Part shown: one piece after another, positions 1-5,208 of the stretch
Layout of the letters: each line of letters opens with the position of its first letter
Position numbering within the stretch: position 1 is the first letter of the stretch
NCBI GenBank assembly: GCA_020341875.1
Contig: CP070839.1
Coordinates: 34,123 to 39,330, forward strand
Direction of reading: 5' to 3'
Length of the DNA stretch: 5,208 bases
Origin: Candidatus Zixiibacteriota bacterium
GTDB taxonomy: Bacteria; Zixibacteria; MSB-5A5; SM1-73
Position numbers and translations under genes: made by a program
The notes under the pieces: generated by a model
What the model saw: only the letters and a program-made list of their open reading frames with translations
Told to the model about the DNA's origin: nothing
The model's database searches: none

Positions 1-29
1 AGGCTCAGGGCAAGCAAGGTCTCCGCCAC
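1..29 (-). CDS. Possible start of a downstream gene (5' fragment, continues past the left edge)
   Basis: After the stop codon of the GT-C/TPR gene (35-33) a GTG at 29-27 opens a frame reading MAETLLALS to the window edge without a stop. It is preceded by AGAGGTGA (40-33), a good match to a Shine-Dalgarno, with AGAGG six bases from the GTG. The gap of three bases between stop and start would fit a translationally coupled operon partner. An ATG at 31-29 stops after eight codons, so it is not the start. A second GTG at 36-34, overlapping the stop, is also open to the edge and is the main competitor. Only nine codons are visible, so no product can be named. Confidence 0.3.
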
Positions 30-32
30 ATT

Positions 33-2030
33 TCACCTCTCATCATTTCTTCCCAGTTTCTCTAATCCGGTTTTAGCATTGGGCTCATCCGGATTCAGTT
101 CTAGCGCTCTCTCCCATTCCTCTCTTGCTCCGGAAAGATCGTTCTGCATGAAAAGGCTTACACCCAACAGCCCGCGCGCGGTGGCTGACTCAGGGTCGTT
201 GGCAAGGAATGTCTGCAGGGTGTTTTCGGCATCTTTCCACCGGTGGGTCCTCAGATAGGTTTCGGACAATGTCATTACGAAGGCGGAGTCGCGCTCGTAA
301 ACGTCCTTTACTTTCTCCAGGTAAGACATCGCTTTCTGGAAGTCCTGCTTCTTCGTATAGATGTGACCCAGAGTGAATTGAACTTCCCTGCTCTGAGGAT
401 CCAGCATGAGAGCTTTTTCTAAATAGAATATCGCTTGGTCCCACTTCCTCTGAAAATAGAGATTGTTTCCCAACAGAGAGTAGGATGCTATACTGTCCGG
501 ATTTCTTCTTATGCCCTCTTTATAGACCTCCTCCGCCTTCTGGGTGAAGCCGGCCCTCTCCAAGACCCGTGCCACGGCCCATATGCCGCCTCCCTTAGAC
601 ATGTTAATATGCCTGTCTTCCGTGCCGGTGAGAACATACCGGTCCAGGCTCTTCTGCTCGCTGGCATTTACCAGTATCCACGGTACGGTGTGGAACAGGC
701 TCACCGCGATGACGATCAGCCCGTAGTTTTTGAATCTTGACCAACGGCCTCCCCATTCCATGAAAAGGAGGATCCCAAAGAGAGTGAGGAAGACGGAGGG
801 AAAGGCCCTCAAGTCCCAGTCAGCATTACCCCACCGGGAGTTGTACACAAAGATCAGAAACAAACCCGAAAGGCTGGAGATCAAAAGGAAATTCAGGAAG
901 GGGCGTTTGAATGATCCTAGCTTTATGGTATAGAAGAGAAAAAAGAGAAACAAGATCGTCCCTGCCGGAGAGATCAGGAACAGCTGATTGGCAAATTCCC
1001 CCAAGTGCGCGCCACAAAACATGGTGAAACTGCTCTTGGGCGTGGCCACCAAGGGGACAAACTGACCCAGCCTGTTTGTTTCGCCCGGCATCAAGAAGAC
1101 TTTCCAAACAGCCAGAAAGACGATCCCCGAACAAGCAACAATACAGAGCACTGTGGATACATCCAGGGATTTTCTGCCCTGGGCTTGCCACTTCCATATG
1201 ATAAGATAAAGAAACGCCGGCATCAGCGCGATGGCTGAGACGTGAAGAGAGATGCTCAGGGCCAGGGCAAGAAAGGAAAAGACTATGCTCAGCCTACCCT
1301 GGAGGAAAAGAACCGAGAATAATATGAAGAGCGTTAGGGCAACCAAGAGAGTGGTGTAGCTCTCCACATAACCGAAGAAGAGCTCAATCGAACCCAGGGT
1401 GACCAGTGCGGAGAAGATGAGGACCTTTCCAAAGGAGGTCTTCCCCAGCAGATCTGCCAGCACTAAGATTAAGAAGATGAAGGCTCCGCCGCAGACCACG
1501 CTCGGAATCGTGTAGGAAAGCGATGGATCTGCGTTGGGAAAGAGGGTGGTCAAGAGCAGGTAGAATTGGTGATGAATGATTCCATCCAGAGGTTCGGTCG
1601 GTGTGATCGCCCCCGCAGTTAGAGTGTCGAGCTTGAAATATCCATCCCCTAGCAGGAAAAACTTGGTTCTCAGAGACCAAAAGAAGGGAATGGAGACGAT
1701 TCCGGCGGCAATGAAAGCCGGGTATTTCGGTATCTTCGAAATAAGTCTGCTCAAGGCCCTAAAGGTCGTCTCCAGGAACCTAAGCGCCAGTCTGTTAACT
1801 GGCGGGATGAAGAGGCTTGCCGTCGCTAAGGTCAGAACCCATCCCAGCCATCTGGGAAAGAAATGCAGGAGGTGAATCCCCCATAGGAAAGGCGTGCCCC
1901 GATATACCGCCAGGAGGTGGCTTAGGACGGATAGTAGCAGAACCAGCAAGAGTAGGTACTCGAACATCCTGTCCGAGACGGAACTGGCTGGTTGGAGCTT
2001 GGTCCCGCTCTTCGATCTGCGTTTCTTCAT
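33..2030 (-). CDS. Polytopic membrane protein with GT-C glycosyltransferase-like N-terminal region and five C-terminal TPRs
   Basis: 665 residues. A basic N-terminus (MKKRRSK) precedes about twelve hydrophobic segments (roughly 23-43, 62-80, 104-120, 172-193, 202-220, 225-243, 248-280, 292-313, 350-368, 378-396, 408-424, 436-455). The loop after the third holds LLGDGY (126-131), whose Asp129 sits where GT-C enzymes carry their first-loop acidic catalytic residue. GYVESY (220-225) and NADWDL (402-407) look like further family signatures. Residues about 480-647 form five TPRs of 32-34 residues, most ending in a Pro-containing turn (NP, DP). GT-C enzymes transfer sugars from polyprenyl-phosphate donors on the outer face of the membrane; TPRs bind proteins. 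Activity here is inferred from topology and motifs only. The ATG at 2030 is preceded by a weak GAAGAG (2040-2035); no earlier in-frame start is convincing. Alternative: a non-enzymatic polytopic TPR scaffold. Confidence 0.85.
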   Translation of the reverse strand: MKKRRSKSGTKLQPASSVSDRMFEYLLLLVLLLSVLSHLLAVYRGTPFLWGIHLLHFFPRWLGWVLTLATASLFIPPVNRLALRFLETTFRALSRLISKIPKYPAFIAAGIVSIPFFWSLRTKFFLLGDGYFKLDTLTAGAITPTEPLDGIIHHQFYLLLTTLFPNADPSLSYTIPSVVCGGAFIFLILVLADLLGKTSFGKVLIFSALVTLGSIELFFGYVESYTTLLVALTLFILFSVLFLQGRLSIVFSFLALALSISLHVSAIALMPAFLYLIIWKWQAQGRKSLDVSTVLCIVACSGIVFLAVWKVFLMPGETNRLGQFVPLVATPKSSFTMFCGAHLGEFANQLFLISPAGTILFLFFLFYTIKLGSFKRPFLNFLLISSLSGLFLIFVYNSRWGNADWDLRAFPSVFLTLFGILLFMEWGGRWSRFKNYGLIVIAVSLFHTVPWILVNASEQKSLDRYVLTGTEDRHINMSKGGGIWAVARVLERAGFTQKAEEVYKEGIRRNPDSIASYSLLGNNLYFQRKWDQAIFYLEKALMLDPQSREVQFTLGHIYTKKQDFQKAMSYLEKVKDVYERDSAFVMTLSETYLRTHRWKDAENTLQTFLANDPESATARGLLGVSLFMQNDLSGAREEWERALELNPDEPNAKTGLEKLGRNDER

Positions 2031-2050
2031 TGGACTCTTCAGAAACAGCG

Positions 2051-2101
2051 TTATGTCCGGCGAAGCGCCAGAATAGAAAGACCGTAGATGAGCATGCGCA
2101 T
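2051..2101 (-). other. Tiny ORF (16 codons) upstream of the GT-C/TPR gene, doubtful
   Basis: An ATG at 2101-2099 opens a 16-residue frame with a hydrophobic middle (MLIYGLSILAL) ending at TAA 2053-2051, 20 bases before the ATG of the GT-C/TPR gene and in a different frame. It sits where a leader peptide would be, but I see no Shine-Dalgarno before either of its ATG codons, and it lacks the runs of one amino acid typical of attenuation leaders. Chance is the simplest explanation. Confidence 0.1.
2056..2072 (-). other. Small stem-loop in the leader of the GT-C/TPR gene
   Basis: On the minus strand TCTGGCG and CGCCGGA pair over seven positions (one G-U) around a CTT triloop, ending 25 bases before the ATG at 2030. 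It has no U-tract, so it is not a terminator. It could affect message stability or translation, but a seven-pair hairpin can also arise by chance. Confidence 0.25.
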
Positions 2102-2150
2102 CAACTCACAAAACAGAGAGATTCTTACCCCCGGCTGTCCTTAAGTCCGT

Positions 2151-2191
2151 CCGGGACAGGGCGCGTCCCGGCAGGCACAAGAAGTGTGCTT
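2151..2191 (-). other. Two tandem stem-loops between the lipoprotein terminator and the GT-C/TPR gene
   Basis: Read on the minus strand, GCACA (2189-2185) pairs with TGTGC (2179-2175) around a 5-nt loop. Directly after it CCGGGAC (2171-2165) pairs perfectly with GTCCCGG (2157-2151) around a 7-nt loop. Neither is followed by a T-run, so they do not look like intrinsic terminators. The 3' part of the second hairpin can instead pair further downstream (CTGTCC 2159-2154 with GGACAG 2140-2135), giving two mutually exclusive folds. If the transcript of the GT-C/TPR gene starts upstream of here, this would be a structured leader; no clear promoter was found to settle that. Confidence 0.35.
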
Positions 2192-2230
2192 CAAGACCTG
2201 TACGATCAAAGCCTTCCAGGCGCGCGATCT

Positions 2231-2272
2231 AAAACAAAAAGCCAGCCTCCGACTCATGCTGAAAGCTGGCTT
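2231..2272 (-). terminator. Rho-independent terminator of the lipoprotein gene
   Basis: On the minus strand AAGCCAGC (2272-2265) pairs with GCTGGCTT (2246-2239). Four more inner pairs (TTTC with GGAG, two of them G-U) extend the stem to 12 and leave a 10-nt loop. The stem is followed at once by TTTGTTTT (2238-2231). It begins 31 bases after the lipoprotein stop codon, the expected place. The plus-strand side lacks a comparable T-run, so it acts in the minus direction. Confidence 0.85.
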
Positions 2273-2303
2273 ATTTCGAATGAACGTGGATCCCCAGAGT
2301 CTG

Positions 2304-2639
2304 TTATTTTCTCTTCCTACTGTGCAAATCTGCGGTTTTCTCTTTTATCATTCCTTCCAGATTCTCGTCTGCCAGAATCATGTCCAGCATCGTGGCTGCC
2401 TTGGTGGAATCCGCCACCAGAGACTGTTTTAGCTGAGTCATGCTCTCCGGATCGTCCATCACCATCTGGACCAACTGTGCCTTGGTCTCCGGAGTATCCC
2501 AGATCTTCTGCATGATGAGCTGGGACATCTGGGGGTCAGCCATCAGCTGCTCCATGGCCTTCTCCCGGCTGCAGCTGACAAAGATCAGAAGAGACGCCAG
2601 GCAGGCAAAGGCCAAAAAGCAAATCGCGATCTTTTTCAT
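2304..2639 (-). CDS. Small Met-rich lipoprotein of tandem 14-15-residue repeats, function unknown
   Basis: 111 residues. A lipoprotein signal peptide is clear: MKKI, a hydrophobic stretch to residue 21, then FVSC with Cys23 as the lipid-bearing residue (Phe at -3 is less usual than Leu) and Ser24 at +2, which by the Lol rule favours the outer membrane. The mature part is predicted helical with ten Met in 89 residues. It can be cut into five degenerate units at about 32-46, 47-60, 61-75, 76-89 and 90-104; each opens with an Asp turn (ADP, DTP, DDP, ADS, ADE) followed by a helix with Leu/Met at regular steps. The tail is basic (SRKRK). I do not recognise a named family, though short Met-rich repeat lipoproteins of this style occur in other diderms. 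It has its own promoter, a very strong ribosome binding site and a terminator, suggesting a well-expressed monocistronic gene. Confidence 0.88.
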   Translation of the reverse strand: MKKIAICFLAFACLASLLIFVSCSREKAMEQLMADPQMSQLIMQKIWDTPETKAQLVQMVMDDPESMTQLKQSLVADSTKAATMLDMILADENLEGMIKEKTADLHSRKRK

Positions 2640-2644
2640 CTAAT

Positions 2645-2657
2645 TCACCTCCTCCTT
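2645..2657 (-). promoter_or_regulatory. Very strong Shine-Dalgarno of the lipoprotein gene
   Basis: AAGGAGGAGGTGA on the minus strand contains two overlapping GGAGG cores and a full AGGAGGTGA match to the 16S rRNA 3' end, with the core about eight bases before the ATG at 2639. It fixes the start codon. It is far stronger than the sites before the other visible genes of this window, which implies high translation of the lipoprotein. Confidence 0.9.
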
Positions 2658-2685
2658 GAGACAGAATTTGGATTCCTTTTTTTGA

Positions 2686-2714
2686 AGTTTATTTTTTCCC
2701 AATCCGGTTGTCAA
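2686..2714 (-). promoter_or_regulatory. Sigma70-type promoter for the lipoprotein gene
   Basis: On the minus strand a perfect -35 TTGACA (2714-2709) is followed after exactly 17 bases by TAAACT (2691-2686), a 4-of-6 match to TATAAT. The end of the spacer and the region downstream are A-rich. A start site near 2679 would give a leader of about 40 nt, with the strong Shine-Dalgarno inside it. It lies 47 bases upstream of the start codon, in the gap after the protease gene. Prediction from sequence only. Confidence 0.7.
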
Positions 2715-2808
2715 GTGAATTCTGGCTGGGGTGGTGAAAACTTTGCCACAGGCGCCTTAGGCCTTGCGCAGGCTACCACGTCGTCAGGCCCTTCCAGGCG
2801 AATCGATC

Positions 2809-2844
2809 TCCGGATCAATAACCCGACGGTCTCCTGAATCCGGA
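2809..2844 (-). repeat. Inverted repeat 3' of the protease gene
   Basis: TCCGGAT (2809-2815) and ATCCGGA (2838-2844) are perfect 7-bp inverted arms around a 22-nt spacer, 31 bases past the protease stop codon. There is no T-run on the minus strand after it. It could be a Rho-dependent 3' end structure, a protein binding site, or chance. The rest of this gap up to the lipoprotein promoter shows nothing further that I can support. Confidence 0.3.
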
Positions 2845-2875
2845 ACTTCCAGCGGCTACGGATGAAGATTCCCGG

Positions 2876-4021
2876 TCATTTGATGGGAACGGGAGTAAAG
2901 GAGAGGATGAAGATGAGCATGGCCAACCAGCCGATCACCTTTCGCTTGGCATCCAAAGACACCTGATCGTCCAACGTGGGCGGGTGACCGACCTTTATCA
3001 GCAATACCAACACCACCCATACGAACCATCCGAACCATAGAAAGTAACCCAGCGGGATCAGGGCAAAGGTCGCCACCAGGGCAACCTTACGCTGGTTTCT
3101 GCCCAGAAGCGCATACATGATGTGACCGCCGTCTAATTGTCCGATGGGCAAGAGGTTGAGCATGGTGACCAGAATGCCGGCCCAGCCCGCAAAGGCGGCG
3201 GGACTCAGTTGCACGATATGCCCTTGGGCAACGTGCGCGAGGGAAAACCATGCGAGAAATTTGAAAACCAGCGACTGCCCCACGATCAGGACGCTTCCTG
3301 AGAACTCCCGTACTACAAACGTTACCGAGTGTCCCGATATCTGCATGTCCAGCGAAGATGCATCGACGGTCTGCGAATGGGCAAGCCCGCCGATCAGGAC
3401 GATTACCGAGACGATGAACCCCGCTATGGGACCTGCGGCGCCTACGCCCAGAAGATCCCGGCGGCTCTTGAATGGTGATTTTGATCTGATCACCGCTCCG
3501 AACGTTCCAAAGAGCGTGGGACCGGGAATGAAATAGGGCAGGCTCACCTTGATCCCGGCTTTCTTTGACACGAGATAATGGCCGAACTCGTGAAAGATCA
3601 GAATAAGAAGAAGAGGGACAGCAAATGAAGCTCCTTTATAGATCAGGTGAGGATGTCTAACCGGGTTTACCTGATTCATGAGTGTGCCGACAAACAGAGT
3701 GGTGATGACCGTCAGCAGGAACAGGATTATGTTCGTCCATGGAACGCGTTCCTCCGCCGCCTGTCCCATTTTTCTGATATGAAGCACCACCGGGCCGGCC
3801 GGTAGACTCGGGTCAAGCTGATCGAACTCCACCACGTGACCCAGAGCCGAGAGCCTGGAGGAGATCACTTCCCGCCAGTCATCGATGGTAAGATATGGTG
3901 AAGCCTTGATGAAGATGTCCTTCCTAGTGTGGTAGACGGTCTGAACCTCCACGATGCCGTACAGAGCGTCTCTGACCGCTCGCACCTCATTCTGCATCTC
4001 TACTTTCTTGCGTTTCCACAT
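2876..4021 (-). CDS. M50-family site-2 zinc metalloprotease (PDZ-less, EGY-like type)
   Basis: 381 residues. The zinc site is complete: HEFGH at 144-148 (His144, His148, catalytic Glu145) inside a hydrophobic segment, and NLLPIGQLDGGH at 289-300 with Asp297 as third ligand. IPGP (165-168), GTFGAVI (172-178) and GAAGPIAGF (194-202) are signatures of the plant EGY/bacterial S2P-like branch. About eight hydrophobic segments are seen (near 96-115, 130-150, 197-213, 243-262, 275-295, 312-325, 326-343, 362-377). Residues 1-90 form a soluble N-terminal domain; no PDZ domain is inserted. Such proteases cut transmembrane helices of signalling or regulatory proteins, or clear membrane peptides; the substrate is unknown. 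It begins 19 bases after the stop of the PD40 gene, so cotranscription is likely. The Shine-Dalgarno is weak (GAG five bases before the ATG); a second ATG at codon 9 is an alternative start. Confidence 0.93.
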   Translation of the reverse strand: MWKRKKVEMQNEVRAVRDALYGIVEVQTVYHTRKDIFIKASPYLTIDDWREVISSRLSALGHVVEFDQLDPSLPAGPVVLHIRKMGQAAEERVPWTNIILFLLTVITTLFVGTLMNQVNPVRHPHLIYKGASFAVPLLLILIFHEFGHYLVSKKAGIKVSLPYFIPGPTLFGTFGAVIRSKSPFKSRRDLLGVGAAGPIAGFIVSVIVLIGGLAHSQTVDASSLDMQISGHSVTFVVREFSGSVLIVGQSLVFKFLAWFSLAHVAQGHIVQLSPAAFAGWAGILVTMLNLLPIGQLDGGHIMYALLGRNQRKVALVATFALIPLGYFLWFGWFVWVVLVLLIKVGHPPTLDDQVSLDAKRKVIGWLAMLIFILSFTPVPIK

Positions 4022-4040
4022 ATCTGCTCAACAATGGACT

Positions 4041-5208
4041 TCAACGGGAAGAGGTTTTCGAACCTTCGAGGCTCGCCTTCCCTAACTCTGCCAGCCTCTC
4101 TTTCAACTTCTCCCTGGAGATGGTTTGGCCCAGGTACAGAAGATAAATCTCGAAGTAATAGTCCGGTTCACCTTTTCGCTTGCCGGAGAAAAGGATCGAG
4201 TTTCCGTCCGGAGAGAAGGAGGGATATCTTTTGGTGCCTCCGTCGCGGGTGAGTCTGGTCAAATTAGAGCCGTCCGCATTCACTACGTACAGATCCTCTT
4301 CCTCGTCCCAGTAGCCGGAAACGAAAACGATCCTTTTCCCGTCAGAGGAGAAGGAAGGAAAAAAGGAATCTTCTCCTCTGTCGGTTACTCGCATCCAGTT
4401 GCCGTCATCTACATCCACAACATAAACTCCCCTGGTGTCCCAACCAGCATGAAGGAGAACGGACCTTCCATCAGGTGAGAAACTGGGGCAGTATGGCAAA
4501 ATCATTCTCCTTGGTCGCCTGAGCAGGCCGATTTTCTCGTCCCAGGACTTTTTCAGGGAGACGCTCTTTGTTTCTCCACTTTTCAGATTCAGCCGGTAGA
4601 TCGAACTCCTTCCTCCAGGTCGATCGCTGACGAATACTATCTCATTATCATCCGGAGAGAAGCTGGGGAGACCGTCATAGGTGTGGTCGTGTGTGAGCCT
4701 CCTCACCTTACCGGTGTGCAGATCCTTTACGAAGACATCCCGGTCGGAGTTGAAAACGGTGTCACTTAGGCGAGGTGGGGAGTTCTCTTTTTCATAGACT
4801 ATGAATCTGCCGTCATGTGAAAAACGGGCAAATCGCTCTGAGGTTTCATTCTCGCTTCGTGTGGAGAGACAGGTCCTGTTTTTCCCGTCCGCATCCACGA
4901 CAAAGAGCTGGCTCCTCTTCACCTCAATCTTCTCCAGCCCGTAATCCTCCAAGGAATAGGAAGTATCCGAGTGGTAGACGATTCGCTTGCCGTCCGGAGA
5001 GAAGCTGGGCGCATCGTCGATGAAGAGATCATTGGTCAACCTCACCTTCCTGAGCCTGCCGCCGGTGACGTGGGCGATACTGTCGAGCAACCTCTGGTTG
5101 TCGGTCTTGGCTGCGACAAACCGGAACTCTGCGACGGCCTTCCGCAGATTCTCATTCTGCCAACTCAGTCTTCCCTTCTCGAATTTGATCTCACAGAGAA
5201 GCTCCAGC
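4041..5208 (-). CDS. TolB-like PD40 six-bladed beta-propeller protein (5' end outside the window)
   Basis: The frame is open from the window edge to the stop at 4043-4041 (389 codons visible), so the N-terminus is missing. A TTG at 5090 could serve as start, but the 39 codons upstream are open and protein-like (for example FEKGRLSWQNENLRKAVAEF), reading as a charged, probably coiled-coil helix. I therefore treat the gene as extending past the edge. Six PD40 motifs follow, each of the form PSFSPDGK then a hydrophobic strand (IVYH, IVYE, IVFV, VLLH, IVFV, ILFS), at nt about 5009, 4829, 4667, 4487, 4358 and 4223 and spaced 43-60 residues. Six blades match a full TolB-type propeller. The C-terminus is a short charged helix (SREKLKERLAEL). 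PD40 propellers are usually exported and bind protein or peptide partners, but no signal peptide can be seen because the N-terminus is cut off. Confidence 0.9.
   Translation of the reverse strand, partial: LELLCEIKFEKGRLSWQNENLRKAVAEFRFVAAKTDNQRLLDSIAHVTGGRLRKVRLTNDLFIDDAPSFSPDGKRIVYHSDTSYSLEDYGLEKIEVKRSQLFVVDADGKNRTCLSTRSENETSERFARFSHDGRFIVYEKENSPPRLSDTVFNSDRDVFVKDLHTGKVRRLTHDHTYDGLPSFSPDDNEIVFVSDRPGGRSSIYRLNLKSGETKSVSLKKSWDEKIGLLRRPRRMILPYCPSFSPDGRSVLLHAGWDTRGVYVVDVDDGNWMRVTDRGEDSFFPSFSSDGKRIVFVSGYWDEEEDLYVVNADGSNLTRLTRDGGTKRYPSFSPDGNSILFSGKRKGEPDYYFEIYLLYLGQTISREKLKERLAELGKASLEGSKTSSR
4203..5009 (-). repeat. Degenerate 21-bp DNA repeat encoding the PD40 blade motif (six copies)
   Basis: The blade motif P-S-F-S-P-D-G recurs at the DNA level at 4989-5009, 4809-4829, 4647-4667, 4467-4487, 4338-4358 and 4203-4223. 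The plus strand shows the core CCGTCCGGAGAGAAG nearly unchanged in the first and last copies and close to it in the third. The second copy is the most diverged (ARFSHDG). This is internal to the gene and reflects blade duplication rather than a mobile repeat. Confidence 0.8.

Noticed and set aside
826..1197. Minus-strand open frame of 123 codons inside the GT-C/TPR gene
   Set aside because: Same strand, other frame. The reading frame of the 665-residue protein has clear membrane segments across this stretch and this one has none.
2053..2101. TTGATG with TATTCT considered as a promoter of the GT-C/TPR gene
   Set aside because: The spacer would be 23 bases, well outside the usual 16-19, and no better -35 box lies at the right distance.
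2152..2170. GC-rich hairpin considered as an intrinsic terminator
   Set aside because: There is no T-run after the stem on either strand; the real terminator with TTTGTTTT lies at 2231-2272.
2184..2432. Plus-strand open frame of 82 codons
   Set aside because: It crosses the lipoprotein terminator and the antisense of the lipoprotein gene, with no Shine-Dalgarno or protein-like pattern.
1817..2515. Plus-strand open frame of 232 codons
   Set aside because: It runs antisense through the 5' end of the GT-C/TPR gene, the terminator and most of the lipoprotein gene. Its composition (Ser/Pro/Arg rich, no domain) is that of a chance frame, and all supported signals here are on the other strand.
2754..2778. 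GC-rich short repeats around CCTTAGG considered as a repeat element
   Set aside because: The palindromic core is only nine bases, has no second copy that I could find in the window, and no terminator tail.
3144..3536. Plus-strand open frame of 130 codons
   Set aside because: Antisense to the conserved catalytic region of the site-2 protease, with no recognisable motif and no ribosome binding site that I can see.

Overview
The window carries four clear protein-coding genes, all on the minus strand, so transcription runs from high to low coordinates. The leftmost bases may hold the first codons of a fifth gene. The genes look intact inside the window: no frameshift, insertion sequence, tRNA, rRNA, CRISPR array or phage gene is visible. 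The proteins are typical of a diderm (Gram-negative type) bacterium: a lipoprotein with Ser after the lipid-bearing Cys, a TolB-like beta-propeller, an M50 site-2 protease and a large polytopic membrane protein with TPRs. The mix, and the lack of any gene I can match to a well-studied genus, suggests an uncultured lineage, perhaps of the FCB/Zixibacteria/WOR-3/TA06 kind. That placement is a guess from protein style and was not tested.

Layout in order of transcription. (1) 5208-4041: a PD40 (TolB-like) six-bladed propeller protein whose 5' end lies outside the window. (2) 4021-2876: an M50 zinc metalloprotease with HEFGH and a distal Asp ligand, 19 nt after the propeller gene and probably cotranscribed with it. 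(3) A 236-nt gap with a near-consensus sigma70-type promoter (TTGACA, 17 nt, TAAACT). (4) 2639-2304: a small Met-rich lipoprotein made of about five degenerate 14-15-residue repeats, with a very strong Shine-Dalgarno and its own intrinsic terminator at 2272-2231, so it is probably monocistronic. (5) A 200-nt stretch with tandem stem-loops and possible alternative pairing. (6) 2030-33: a 665-residue membrane protein with a GT-C-glycosyltransferase-like N-terminal region and five C-terminal TPRs. (7) A plausible GTG start at 29, four bases past that stop, with an AGAGGTGA Shine-Dalgarno.

All four proteins are envelope-associated or likely so (the PD40 protein's export signal, if any, is outside the window). 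The propeller/protease pair could be a surveillance or processing unit and the GT-C/TPR protein a lipid-linked sugar transferase, but no substrate or pathway can be read from the sequence. The most unusual items are the repeat lipoprotein with its complete stand-alone transcription unit, and the GT-C/TPR fusion behind a structured leader. I saw no clear evidence of an undescribed multi-gene system.
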